Shown here in pieces: positions 39,842 to 46,951 of a stretch of 64,000 bases of DNA. The notes under the pieces were generated by a model. It made no database searches. It was given only the letters and a program-made list of their open reading frames with translations, and was not told the origin of the DNA. The position numbers and the translations under genes are program-made. The DNA comes from Tenacibaculum maritimum NCIMB 2154. GTDB lineage: Bacteria > Bacteroidota > Bacteroidia > Flavobacteriales > Flavobacteriaceae. The DNA is taken from contig NZ_LT634361.1 of the NCBI RefSeq assembly GCF_900119795.1, positions 2,356,001-2,420,000 of the forward strand. Reading direction: 5' to 3'. How positions within the stretch are numbered: the first letter of the stretch is position 1; each line of letters starts with the position of its first letter.

Positions 39842-39849
39842 TAATTTTG
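39842..39849 (+). promoter_or_regulatory. Promoter -7 element immediately before rlmH
   Basis: TAATTTTG is an exact TAnnTTTG match ending 4 bp before the rlmH ATG, so the transcript would have almost no 5' leader. Confidence 0.5.
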
Positions 39850-39853
39850 CCTT

Positions 39854-40327
39854 ATGAAAATTAAACTACTGGCTATTGGTAAAACCGATGACAAAAACCT
39901 AATTCAATTAATTGATACGTATCAAAAACGCCTGAAACATTATATTAAATTTGAATTGGAAATTATTCCTGATATTAAAAACGCTAAAAATCTTAGTAGC
40001 CCTCAACAACGAGAAAAGGAAGGGGAATTGATTCTTTCAAAAATTCAAAATACAGATCAATTGGTACTACTGGATGATAAAGGAAAAGATTTTACTTCTA
40101 TAGGGTTTTCTGAATATCTTCAAAAAAAAATGAACTCAGGTATCAAGCAATTGGTATTGGTCATTGGAGGTCCTTATGGTTTTTCAGATGCTGTATATAA
40201 AAAAGCTACTGGAAAAATTTCTCTTTCTAGAATGACATTTTCTCATCAAATGATTCGTCTTTTTATTGTTGAACAACTTTATCGGGGCTTTACCATTCTT
40301 AAAAATGAACCCTACCATCATGAATAA
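39854..40327 (+). CDS. rlmH: 23S rRNA pseudouridine-1915 N3-methyltransferase RlmH
   Basis: A 157-residue SPOUT methyltransferase with ALIGKTD-like start, LLDDKGKDFTS, the knot motif LVIGGPYGFSDAVY and the C-terminal SRMTFSHQMIRLFIVEQLYR and YHHE tail. It acts on helix 69 of the large subunit rRNA. Its ATG lies 4 bp from a -7 promoter element, suggesting leaderless expression. Confidence 0.97.
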   Translation: MKIKLLAIGKTDDKNLIQLIDTYQKRLKHYIKFELEIIPDIKNAKNLSSPQQREKEGELILSKIQNTDQLVLLDDKGKDFTSIGFSEYLQKKMNSGIKQLVLVIGGPYGFSDAVYKKATGKISLSRMTFSHQMIRLFIVEQLYRGFTILKNEPYHHE

Positions 40328-40378
40328 GCCTTATAAGTTTTATTTATTTTTAAATTTTATTTTATAGTAAAAAAGACC

Positions 40379-40386
40379 TACTTTTG
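40379..40386 (+). promoter_or_regulatory. Promoter -7 element for the coiled-coil gene
   Basis: TACTTTTG is an exact -7 match 27 bp before the ATG at 40414. Confidence 0.5.
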
Positions 40387-40413
40387 TCGCCCCTAAAAAA
40401 TACTAAGATCAAT

Positions 40414-41277
40414 ATGAAAACATTAAAACTTTTAATAACCCCTGTTTTTTTCATGTTTTTTGTCAGTCTTCAGCAAACTTTCGCTCAAAATGACATCAAA
40501 TCCCTAAAAACAAAAATAAAAAGTAAAGAAAACCAAATTAGTGTTAATGAAGAAATTCTAATGAGTGGTATTAAAACACTAAAACGTGTAAAAGCTAATT
40601 TAGAGGATTTTAAAACTAGTAGAAAAGCTACCAAAGAAAATATTGATAGGAAAGAAAAAATTGTTGCTAATATACAAAACAGGCTTAGTAAATTAAATGT
40701 TCAAATTGAGGATCAAAAAAAGCAATTGGCTTCTTTTAAAAGAAAATTGAACAAAAAGAATAAGCGAAATCCTGCTCCTATTGAAACTCCAGCAAAAGAA
40801 GTAGTTGAAACTACTGATAGTAGCAATGCTTTACCGACTACTATTGATGATGATAAAAAAGGGCTAGCTTTGCGTAAACAACAACTGCAAGCTGCTCAAA
40901 AAAAGCTTGAAGAAGAGCGAAAAGCAAAAGAAATTGCTTACTTAAAACAACAAGAAGCGTTGCGTTTAGAAGCCGAAAAACTAAAGCAATTACACAATGA
41001 AATTAAAGCAGAAGAACAATCTATCATTAAAGAAAAAAGTACTTTAATTAGTGATTATGAAGATGATATTAGTATTAATGAAGAAATTTTAGTAAGTGCT
41101 AAAGAAGGATTGGCTAAAATGGAAGCTAAATTGGAGGAAGCTAAAAAAGATCCTACTGCTTCTAAAGAAAGTATTTCTCGTAAAGAAACAATTGTTCTTA
41201 AAATTAAAAAGCGTTTGGAAAAAATTCAAAGCGATATTGATGCTAAAAAAGCAGAACTAGCAAAATTAAAGTCTTAA
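40414..41277 (+). CDS. Secreted coiled-coil protein with internal duplication
   Basis: The 287-residue product has a signal peptide (to about TFAQ) and is otherwise almost entirely K/E-rich coiled coil. Two segments resemble each other: about residues 26-105 (QISVNEEILMSGIKTL, SRKATKENIDRKEKIV) and about 210-287 (ISINEEILVSAKEGLA, DPTASKESISRKETIV), joined by a P-rich linker and a second coiled segment. No known family is recognised; a periplasmic structural or envelope-spacing role is conceivable. The upstream TTG at 40384 would overlap the promoter, so ATG 40414 is the start. Confidence 0.78.
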   Translation: MKTLKLLITPVFFMFFVSLQQTFAQNDIKSLKTKIKSKENQISVNEEILMSGIKTLKRVKANLEDFKTSRKATKENIDRKEKIVANIQNRLSKLNVQIEDQKKQLASFKRKLNKKNKRNPAPIETPAKEVVETTDSSNALPTTIDDDKKGLALRKQQLQAAQKKLEEERKAKEIAYLKQQEALRLEAEKLKQLHNEIKAEEQSIIKEKSTLISDYEDDISINEEILVSAKEGLAKMEAKLEEAKKDPTASKESISRKETIVLKIKKRLEKIQSDIDAKKAELAKLKS

Positions 41278-41296
41278 GTAATTTTTACTTGATATG

Positions 41297-41343
41297 ACAT
41301 AAGAAAGCGAAATTTAGCAATGCTAAATTTCGCTTTCTTATGT
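41297..41343. terminator. 47-bp perfect palindrome (23-bp arms), probable bidirectional terminator
   Basis: Arms 41297-41319 and 41321-41343 are perfectly complementary around a single central base. The position after the coiled-coil gene and A/T composition fit a terminator, although the T tract is not immediately adjacent. Confidence 0.7.
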
Positions 41344-41364
41344 GAATTTGTTTTTTATTTATAT

Positions 41365-41907
41365 ATGGGAAAGCCAATATTTATGAGCCATGGTCAATAT
41401 TTGGATCGCAATGCTTCACCTATACAAATGAGGAGTACAAATTTACCTTTTTTTAGAATTGACAAAAAGGAATTATTAAATATATATATACCTAATGTAC
41501 CTATTATTAAGGAATACAAACTAAATTTAACGACAGATCCTATTTTTAGTCAATCAAACATCAAGAGTATTTATTCTATGGGAATTAATTTTCTTAGAAA
41601 TAAATTAGGCAGTCAAGACGATGAATTTATCGTAACCTATCAAAAAACACCTCAAGAACTTGAAATGATTTACATAGGTAATAGATATAAAAAATACGGA
41701 GATCATGAATTGAAAAAGTACTTTTATAAAGAATGGAATGCAGTAGCGAGTTATAAATTAACGGAAAAGTCTAGTTCTTGGAAATCAAATTTTAATTTAA
41801 GTCCCGCTCCTTATATTTTTCCTAATTTTATAGATTACAAAGTAGATATTTATGGATTAGCACATAGAGGAAATGAATGGCAAGGAAAAAGATTAATCGT
41901 AAAATAA
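41365..41907 (+). CDS. Hypothetical protein, unknown family
   Basis: A 180-residue protein with no signal peptide or membrane helix, beginning MGKPIFMSHGQYLDRNASPI and rich in aromatic and beta-favouring residues; it ends YGLAHRGNEWQGKRLIVK. I recognise no family. It begins only 22 bp after the long palindrome, leaving almost no room for its own promoter, and precedes a beta-barrel gene by 7 bp. The open frame also begins inside the palindrome (ATG 41320), which I think is fortuitous. It could be a detached C-terminal fragment of a larger surface or toxin protein, but that is only a guess. Confidence 0.6.
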   Translation: MGKPIFMSHGQYLDRNASPIQMRSTNLPFFRIDKKELLNIYIPNVPIIKEYKLNLTTDPIFSQSNIKSIYSMGINFLRNKLGSQDDEFIVTYQKTPQELEMIYIGNRYKKYGDHELKKYFYKEWNAVASYKLTEKSSSWKSNFNLSPAPYIFPNFIDYKVDIYGLAHRGNEWQGKRLIVK

Positions 41908-41914
41908 TATATAT

Positions 41915-42508
41915 ATGAAAAATTTAATTTTTATTATGATTTGTTTGTTTATTACAAACTTATATTCACAAGAAAAAAAAAGAAAGAGTACCCCTTTTCA
42001 TACAGTTGACTTAAGTTTTTCAATACCCAATCAAACAAGATACGATTCCTCTTTATTAGATCCTAATGGAGCATATCTTCGAGATTACGATATTGAACTA
42101 CGTAAAGCAGCAACCTATGGAGTTACCTATACCTACAATTACCCTCTTTTAAATAGACTTTATTTAGGTGTAGTAGGAGGATATTCAAATCATATAAGTC
42201 CTAAAATATCAAATATCAAACTAGGTGGAATTTTAAGGTATAAATTTATTGATGCTCTCAATCCAGCAAACTTTTATTTACTAGTAGCACGTAACATATC
42301 TTTAAATGAATATTTTAAAAATGGATTTGGAAATATTAGAGTAGGAATGTCCTTTTCTGTTTTAGATAAGAAAAATTATAATTTAATGTTAGGTGGTTTT
42401 TGGGATTATAGTAGTGGCGAAACTAAGAAGCCTATTATCGATCCAAATGAAGGTAAGGGATTTATTTTTTTAAAATCTTACGGTATAAGTTTTGGCGTGC
42501 AATTTTAA
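41915..42508 (+). CDS. Outer-membrane beta-barrel-like secreted protein
   Basis: The 197-residue protein has a signal peptide (MKNLIFIMICLFITNLYSQ) and alternating aromatic/polar strands ending in the C-terminal Phe (YGISFGVQF), as in small outer-membrane barrels. Strand-like segments include YGVTYTYNYPLLNRLYLGVV and NYNLMLGGFWDYSSG. The function is unknown. It is coupled to the 41365 gene by a 7-bp gap. Confidence 0.7.
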   Translation: MKNLIFIMICLFITNLYSQEKKRKSTPFHTVDLSFSIPNQTRYDSSLLDPNGAYLRDYDIELRKAATYGVTYTYNYPLLNRLYLGVVGGYSNHISPKISNIKLGGILRYKFIDALNPANFYLLVARNISLNEYFKNGFGNIRVGMSFSVLDKKNYNLMLGGFWDYSSGETKKPIIDPNEGKGFIFLKSYGISFGVQF

Positions 42509-42575
42509 ATTCAAAATGTCTAGCTTGTATTTTAAATAAAAAAAAAGCATACACCTATATTAAAAAGATATAAGT

Positions 42576-42614
42576 AAAAAAGGCTAATCATCTAAAAAGA
42601 TGAAAAGCCTTTTA
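42576..42614 (+). terminator. Terminator after the beta-barrel gene
   Basis: AAAAAGGCT/AGCCTTTT arms with inner CATCT/AGATG pairing (42576-42614), 68 bp past the stop. Confidence 0.65.
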
Positions 42615-42777
42615 ATTGTAATTAATTGAATACATAACCTAAAATTTAGACATGATCCTTTCACAGATATACAGAAATAAAAGTTTTTGAAAGGAACTGG
42701 GAAACCTTTTTTAAAAATACTTATCAATTCTAAAAGTAAACGATAAATCCCAATAAAAGCTAATAATGTAAGCTTAC

Positions 42778-43016
42778 ACTTGTACAAACTTTTACCCCAA
42801 TTTCTTGTACAAACTTTTTTACCCACTTCAAAAAACTTGTACAAAATTTTACCCCAATTTCTTGTACAAACTTTTTTACTCACTTCAAAAAACTTGTACA
42901 AACTTTTACCCCAATTTCTTGTACAAACTTTTTTACCCACTTCAAAAAACTTGTACAAACTTTTACCCCAATTTCTTGTACAAACTTTTTTACTCACTTC
43001 AAAAAACTTGTACAAA
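42778..43016. repeat. 57-bp tandem repeat with paired TTGTACAA palindromes
   Basis: Four full 57-bp units start at 42778, 42835, 42892 and 42949, with a partial fifth at 43006. Each unit contains the 8-bp palindrome TTGTACAA twice, 25 bp apart, with 32 bp to the next unit, so the array carries nine palindromes. Units 1 and 3 read ACCC where units 2 and 4 read ACTC, giving a 114-bp higher-order repeat. Because 57 is a multiple of 3, several frames stay open through the array on both strands, producing 19-residue repeat peptides that look artefactual. The 698-bp gap from 42509 to 43206 otherwise holds a terminator at 42576 and the rdgB promoter at 43177. Confidence 0.92.
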
Positions 43017-43176
43017 AAGAAACTCAAAATCAATTGATTACAACTTAAAACGGCAATAACAGTGACTTTTTTTTTATAAATGAGCTACTCTCCTATTTTT
43101 TATGTAGAAAAAAAACAATCATTATAGGTTCATTTTATAAAGAAAGGCTACGCCCTATTAACAGCTAAAAAAGCAT

Positions 43177-43184
43177 TACATTTG
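43177..43184 (+). promoter_or_regulatory. Promoter -7 element for rdgB
   Basis: TACATTTG matches TAnnTTTG exactly, 22 bp before the rdgB ATG. Confidence 0.5.
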
Positions 43185-43206
43185 CTGTTGTAAATTTCCA
43201 TATACA

Positions 43207-43785
43207 ATGAAACTTGTTTTTGCTACTAATAATGTAAATAAACTTATTGAAGTTCAAAAAATGCTTCCTAGTACTATTCAATTACTAAGTTTAAAGGATA
43301 TTGGTTGCTTTGATGATATTGAAGAAACAGCTACTACTTTGGAGGGCAATGCTACCATTAAAGCGAATTATATTACTCGTAAATTTGGTTACAATTGCTT
43401 TGCTGATGATACAGGCTTAGAGGTGGAAAGCTTGCAAGGTGCTCCTGGAGTATATTCTGCTAGATATGCTGGAAAAGAAAATAATGCAGAAAAAAACATT
43501 CAAAAACTTTTAACAGCTTTACAAGGCCAGCCTAATAGAAATGCACAATTTAGAACCGCTATTTGTTTAAACTTAAATGGTGAGCAGTTTTTGTTTGAGG
43601 GAACTTGTAAAGGTTTTATTACTATTGAAAAACAAGGAAACAACGGTTTTGGATATGATCCTGTATTTCAACCTGAAAACTTTGATGTGTCTTTTGCAGA
43701 AATGACTCCTGAAGAAAAAAATAGTATTTCCCATAGAGGGCTAGCAATTCATCAATTAATTACTTTTTTAAAATCTATTGGCTAA
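43207..43785 (+). CDS. rdgB: RdgB/HAM1 non-canonical purine NTP pyrophosphatase
   Basis: The 192-residue enzyme removes ITP, dITP and XTP. Motifs: [15 protein letters not shown] at the N-terminus, [25 protein letters not shown], and [14 protein letters not shown] with [12 protein letters not shown]. The following transporter gene begins directly at its stop. Confidence 0.97.
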   Translation: MKLVFATNNVNKLIEVQKMLPSTIQLLSLKDIGCFDDIEETATTLEGNATIKANYITRKFGYNCFADDTGLEVESLQGAPGVYSARYAGKENNAEKNIQKLLTALQGQPNRNAQFRTAICLNLNGEQFLFEGTCKGFITIEKQGNNGFGYDPVFQPENFDVSFAEMTPEEKNSISHRGLAIHQLITFLKSIG

Positions 43786-44817
43786 TTGAATTCAACAAAG
43801 AAATATACAAAGCGCTTTATGCTTTTATCCATTTTATTGGTGTTTCTTTTTTTTTCTAACATTAGTATAGGCTCCGTATCCATTCCACTAAACGATATTT
43901 TTAATACTTTGTTAGGTAAAATGGCTTCTAAAGAAAGTTGGCAAACCATTGTGTTGCATTATAGGTTGCCAAAATCTATTACTGCTATTTTGGTAGGTTC
44001 AGGACTTTCTATTAGTGGTTTATTGATGCAAACTTTATTTAAAAACCCATTGGCGGGTCCTTTTGTCCTAGGTATTTCTTCTGGAGCTAGTTTAGGAGTA
44101 GCTTTACTCATTTTAGGAGGGCACTTTCTAGGAGGCATCTACGTAACATTTGCTCTTGCTAATTGGTCAGTTGCCATTGCCGCTAGCTTAGGCTCTTTTT
44201 TGGTTTTAGCAACTATTATTATACTAGCCCGTACAATTAGAAATACCATGTCTATTTTAATTATAGGCTTAATGTTTGGTAGTGTAACTGCTGCAATTAT
44301 TAGTGTATTAACTTATTTTAGTGAAGCAGCACAAATTCAACAATATCTATTTTGGAGTTTTGGTAGCTTGGGCAACTTAACTTGGAAACAATTAATCGTT
44401 TTTGGAGCTATTTACCTAGTAGCTATGCTTTGTACTTGCTATATTGTAAAACCGTTAAACAGCCTTTTACTTGGGGAAAATTATGCCAAAAGCTTGGGGA
44501 TTGACATACAAAAAAATAGAATCATGATATTACTTATTACGAGTTTATTAACAGGAGTTATTACTGCTTTTGCTGGACCTATAGCTTTTATAGGCTTGGC
44601 AGTTCCTCATATTGCTAAAATGGTATTTGCTACTTCCAATCATAAAATACTACTTCCTGCTACTGCTATTATAGGCGCTATTGTTTTATTAATTTGCGAT
44701 GGTATTGCACAACTCCCTACGAGTGAATTTACATTACCTATCAATGCCATTACCTCTTTATTTGGAGCTCCAATGGTTATTTGGCTGTTGGTTAGAAAAA
44801 GAAAAATATTTGTATAA
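43786..44817 (+). CDS. FecCD-family iron/siderophore or cobalamin ABC permease
   Basis: The 343-residue permease has about nine to ten helices and the family blocks LPKSITAILVGSGLSISGLLMQ, NPLAGPFVLGISSGASLG, LLGENYAKSLGIDIQ (the cytoplasmic coupling helix region) and GPIAFIGLAVPHIAKM. The frame begins at TTG 43786 immediately after the rdgB stop; an ATG twelve codons downstream (43819) is the alternative. It pairs with the ATPase gene at 44874; no periplasmic binding protein is adjacent. Substrate (ferric siderophore, heme or B12) cannot be decided. Confidence 0.92.
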   Translation: MNSTKKYTKRFMLLSILLVFLFFSNISIGSVSIPLNDIFNTLLGKMASKESWQTIVLHYRLPKSITAILVGSGLSISGLLMQTLFKNPLAGPFVLGISSGASLGVALLILGGHFLGGIYVTFALANWSVAIAASLGSFLVLATIIILARTIRNTMSILIIGLMFGSVTAAIISVLTYFSEAAQIQQYLFWSFGSLGNLTWKQLIVFGAIYLVAMLCTCYIVKPLNSLLLGENYAKSLGIDIQKNRIMILLITSLLTGVITAFAGPIAFIGLAVPHIAKMVFATSNHKILLPATAIIGAIVLLICDGIAQLPTSEFTLPINAITSLFGAPMVIWLLVRKRKIFV

Positions 44818-44873
44818 GAATATGAAAAAGTTAGCTTTTTTTAGCTAATTTTCTCTTTTAAAAATAAAAAACA

Positions 44874-45665
44874 ATCAAAACACAAGATAACATTCTTCAT
44901 ACAACGCAACTTTCTATTGGCTACCGTTCTAAAAAAAAAGAGCAAACCATTGTTTCAAATATCAATGTATCTTTTAAAAAAGGAACTTTTATTGCACTAT
45001 TAGGAAAAAACGGTATTGGAAAATCTACCTTATTACGTACGCTTGCCAATGTTCAAGCGCCTCTTAAAGGAAGTATTTATTTGAATAACCAAGCCATTTC
45101 AACCTATACCCCTCAACAATTAGCTACTTGTATGAGCTTGGTACTTACTGAGCATTTGCCTGAAAGTCAACTAACGGTTTTTGAGCTCGTTGCACTTGGA
45201 CGCCAACCTTATACAAATTGGATAGATCAATTAACTAAAGAAGATGTTCTTAAAATTTATTGGGCTATTGAGCAAACAGAAATAACACATTTAAAAAACA
45301 AGCGTTTTTATGAATTGAGTGACGGGCAGTTACAACGTGTTCTTATTGCGCGCGCATTAGCGCAGGATACCGAAATTATTATTTTAGACGAACCTACCGC
45401 GCATTTAGATATTCATCATACTTTTAACGTTTTTTCTCTTTTAAAGAAACTTATTAAAACAACTCAAAAAACAATTATCATTTCTACCCATGAGGTAAAT
45501 TTAGCCATACAACTGGCTGATGAATTTGTTTTATTAACTGAAAATAACGTGTTTAATGGCAATGCTGATACTTTAATTGCGCAAAATGTCTTTGACGAAT
45601 TATTCCCTAAAGAACTGATTGCATTTAACAAAACCTTAAAACAATTCATGATTCAAAAAGCCTAA
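44874..45665 (+). CDS. FecE/BtuD-type ABC transporter ATPase without an AUG start
   Basis: The complete ATPase needs the frame from about 44874: Walker A GKNGIGKST (residues 44-52), Q-loop region, signature LSDGQ, Walker B IIILDEP and the H-loop STHE are all present in one frame to 45665, giving about 263 residues, the normal length. Between the in-frame stop at 44865 and Walker A there is no ATG, GTG or TTG. The reading 'ACA ATC AAA ACA CAA' at 44871 looks like an ATG-to-ATC change at the original start. The first conventional start, TTG 45081, would delete Walker A. Either ATC/ATT initiation is used or the gene is poorly translated. Confidence 0.8.
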   Translation: MKTQDNILHTTQLSIGYRSKKKEQTIVSNINVSFKKGTFIALLGKNGIGKSTLLRTLANVQAPLKGSIYLNNQAISTYTPQQLATCMSLVLTEHLPESQLTVFELVALGRQPYTNWIDQLTKEDVLKIYWAIEQTEITHLKNKRFYELSDGQLQRVLIARALAQDTEIIILDEPTAHLDIHHTFNVFSLLKKLIKTTQKTIIISTHEVNLAIQLADEFVLLTENNVFNGNADTLIAQNVFDELFPKELIAFNKTLKQFMIQKA

Positions 45666-45667
45666 GT

Positions 45668-45697
45668 TTGTTAGCCTCCTAGTTTTTATTACTTTTG
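45668..45697 (+). promoter_or_regulatory. Promoter for the M28 peptidase gene
   Basis: TTG at 45668-45670, 19-bp spacer and TACTTTTG at 45690-45697 match the two-part Bacteroidota promoter exactly. It begins 3 bp past the stop of the ABC ATPase. Confidence 0.7.
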
Positions 45698-45732
45698 GGA
45701 GCAAATCAACGTACGTAAAAGACTAACAATTA

Positions 45733-46764
45733 ATGAAAAAAATACTTTATATAGCTAGTGCTTTGGCTTTTGTGGCTTGTGGATCAAGTAAAGAAGTGTT
45801 AAACGAAACTCCTAAAGATACGGATTATGCTAAAAAATATGCTGAAACGATCACTGCTAAAGATTTAGGCAAACATTTATTTGTATATGCTTCTGATGAA
45901 TTTGAAGGTAGAGATACTGGATCGCCTGGACAAAAAAAAGCCGTTGCTTACTTGAAAGATTTTTATAGTAGCCAAGAAATTCCTTCTCCTTTAGGAAAAA
46001 ACACCTATTTTCAAAAAGTTCCTGCTGCTTTTTTAAGCAATAACCAACGCGGAATTCCTTTAAAAGATTCTGAAAATGTAATTGCTTATATTAAAGGAAG
46101 TGAAAAACCAAATGAAGTAATTATCATTTCTGCTCATTTAGATCATGAAGGTATTAAAGATGGAAAAATTTATAACGGTGCTGATGATGATGGCTCTGGA
46201 ACAGTAGCTATTTTAGAAATTGCGCAAGCTTTTAAACAGGCCGCCAAAGCAGGAAAAAGACCTAAACGTTCTGTTGTTTTCTTACATGTTACTGGAGAGG
46301 AAAAAGGATTGCTAGGGTCTAAATACTATACAGAAAATCCTATTTTTCCTTTGGCCAATACAGTAGCTAACTTAAATATTGATATGGTAGGAAGGGTAGA
46401 TGAACTTCATAAAGAGACGCCTAACTATGTGTATTTAATTGGTTCGGATAAGTTAAGTACAACGCTACACAATATTTCTGAAGAAATGAACAAAAAGTAT
46501 ATGCATATTAACTTAGATTATACTTATAATGATGAAAATGATCCTAATCGTTTTTATTACCGTTCTGATCATTATAATTTTGCGAAACACAACATTCCTA
46601 TCATTTTTTATTTTAATGGAGTTCACGAAGACTATCACCAACCGTCTGACACTCCTGATAAAATTGATTATGATTTATTAGAAAATAGAACTCGCTTAGT
46701 TTTTTATACTGCTTGGGAACTCGCTAATAGAAATGAGCGTATCATAGCTGATAAAGTGAAATAA
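45733..46764 (+). CDS. M28-family zinc aminopeptidase lipoprotein
   Basis: The 343-residue lipoprotein (lipobox FVAC) carries an intact M28 site: HLDHEG (zinc His/Asp side), YNGADDDGSG (bridging Asp), HVTGEEKGLLGS (base Glu and zinc Glu), NIDMVGR (Asp) and EDYHQPSDTPDKIDYD (final His). An EGRDTGSPGQ segment near residue 60 is also typical. It removes N-terminal residues from peptides in the periplasm or outside the cell. The next gene is a degraded duplicate of it. Confidence 0.95.
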   Translation: MKKILYIASALAFVACGSSKEVLNETPKDTDYAKKYAETITAKDLGKHLFVYASDEFEGRDTGSPGQKKAVAYLKDFYSSQEIPSPLGKNTYFQKVPAAFLSNNQRGIPLKDSENVIAYIKGSEKPNEVIIISAHLDHEGIKDGKIYNGADDDGSGTVAILEIAQAFKQAAKAGKRPKRSVVFLHVTGEEKGLLGSKYYTENPIFPLANTVANLNIDMVGRVDELHKETPNYVYLIGSDKLSTTLHNISEEMNKKYMHINLDYTYNDENDPNRFYYRSDHYNFAKHNIPIIFYFNGVHEDYHQPSDTPDKIDYDLLENRTRLVFYTAWELANRNERIIADKVK

Positions 46765-46793
46765 AACGACATACTACGAACTTTTTAAATAAG

Positions 46794-46825
46794 AACCTCG
46801 CCATATTGCGAGGTTTTTCTTTTTG
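46794..46825 (+). terminator. Terminator after M28 peptidase gene
   Basis: AACCTCGC/GCGAGGTT arms (46794-46801, 46808-46815), a 6-nt loop and a T tract, 30 bp past the stop. Confidence 0.88.
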
Positions 46826-46951
46826 TCATATCTTTATTTTCTAAATTAATCTTATAAAAAAATGTCCTCTTCAAAAAAAATTCCCTTCACATTCCTTTCC
46901 AAATTATCCTTTTCCTTACTAATGGATACATCAGAAAAAACAGCTTTTCTA

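Noticed and set aside
42778-43016. CRISPR array
   Set aside because: Units are contiguous without variable spacers; no cas genes nearby.
42584-43059. Open frames through the 57-bp repeat on both strands, giving 19-residue repeat proteins
   Set aside because: Unit length is a multiple of 3, so frames stay open by arithmetic; the peptides lack start context or family features on either strand.
45081-45665. TTG 45081 as the true start of the ABC ATPase
   Set aside because: It would remove Walker A, which is intact in the same frame upstream.
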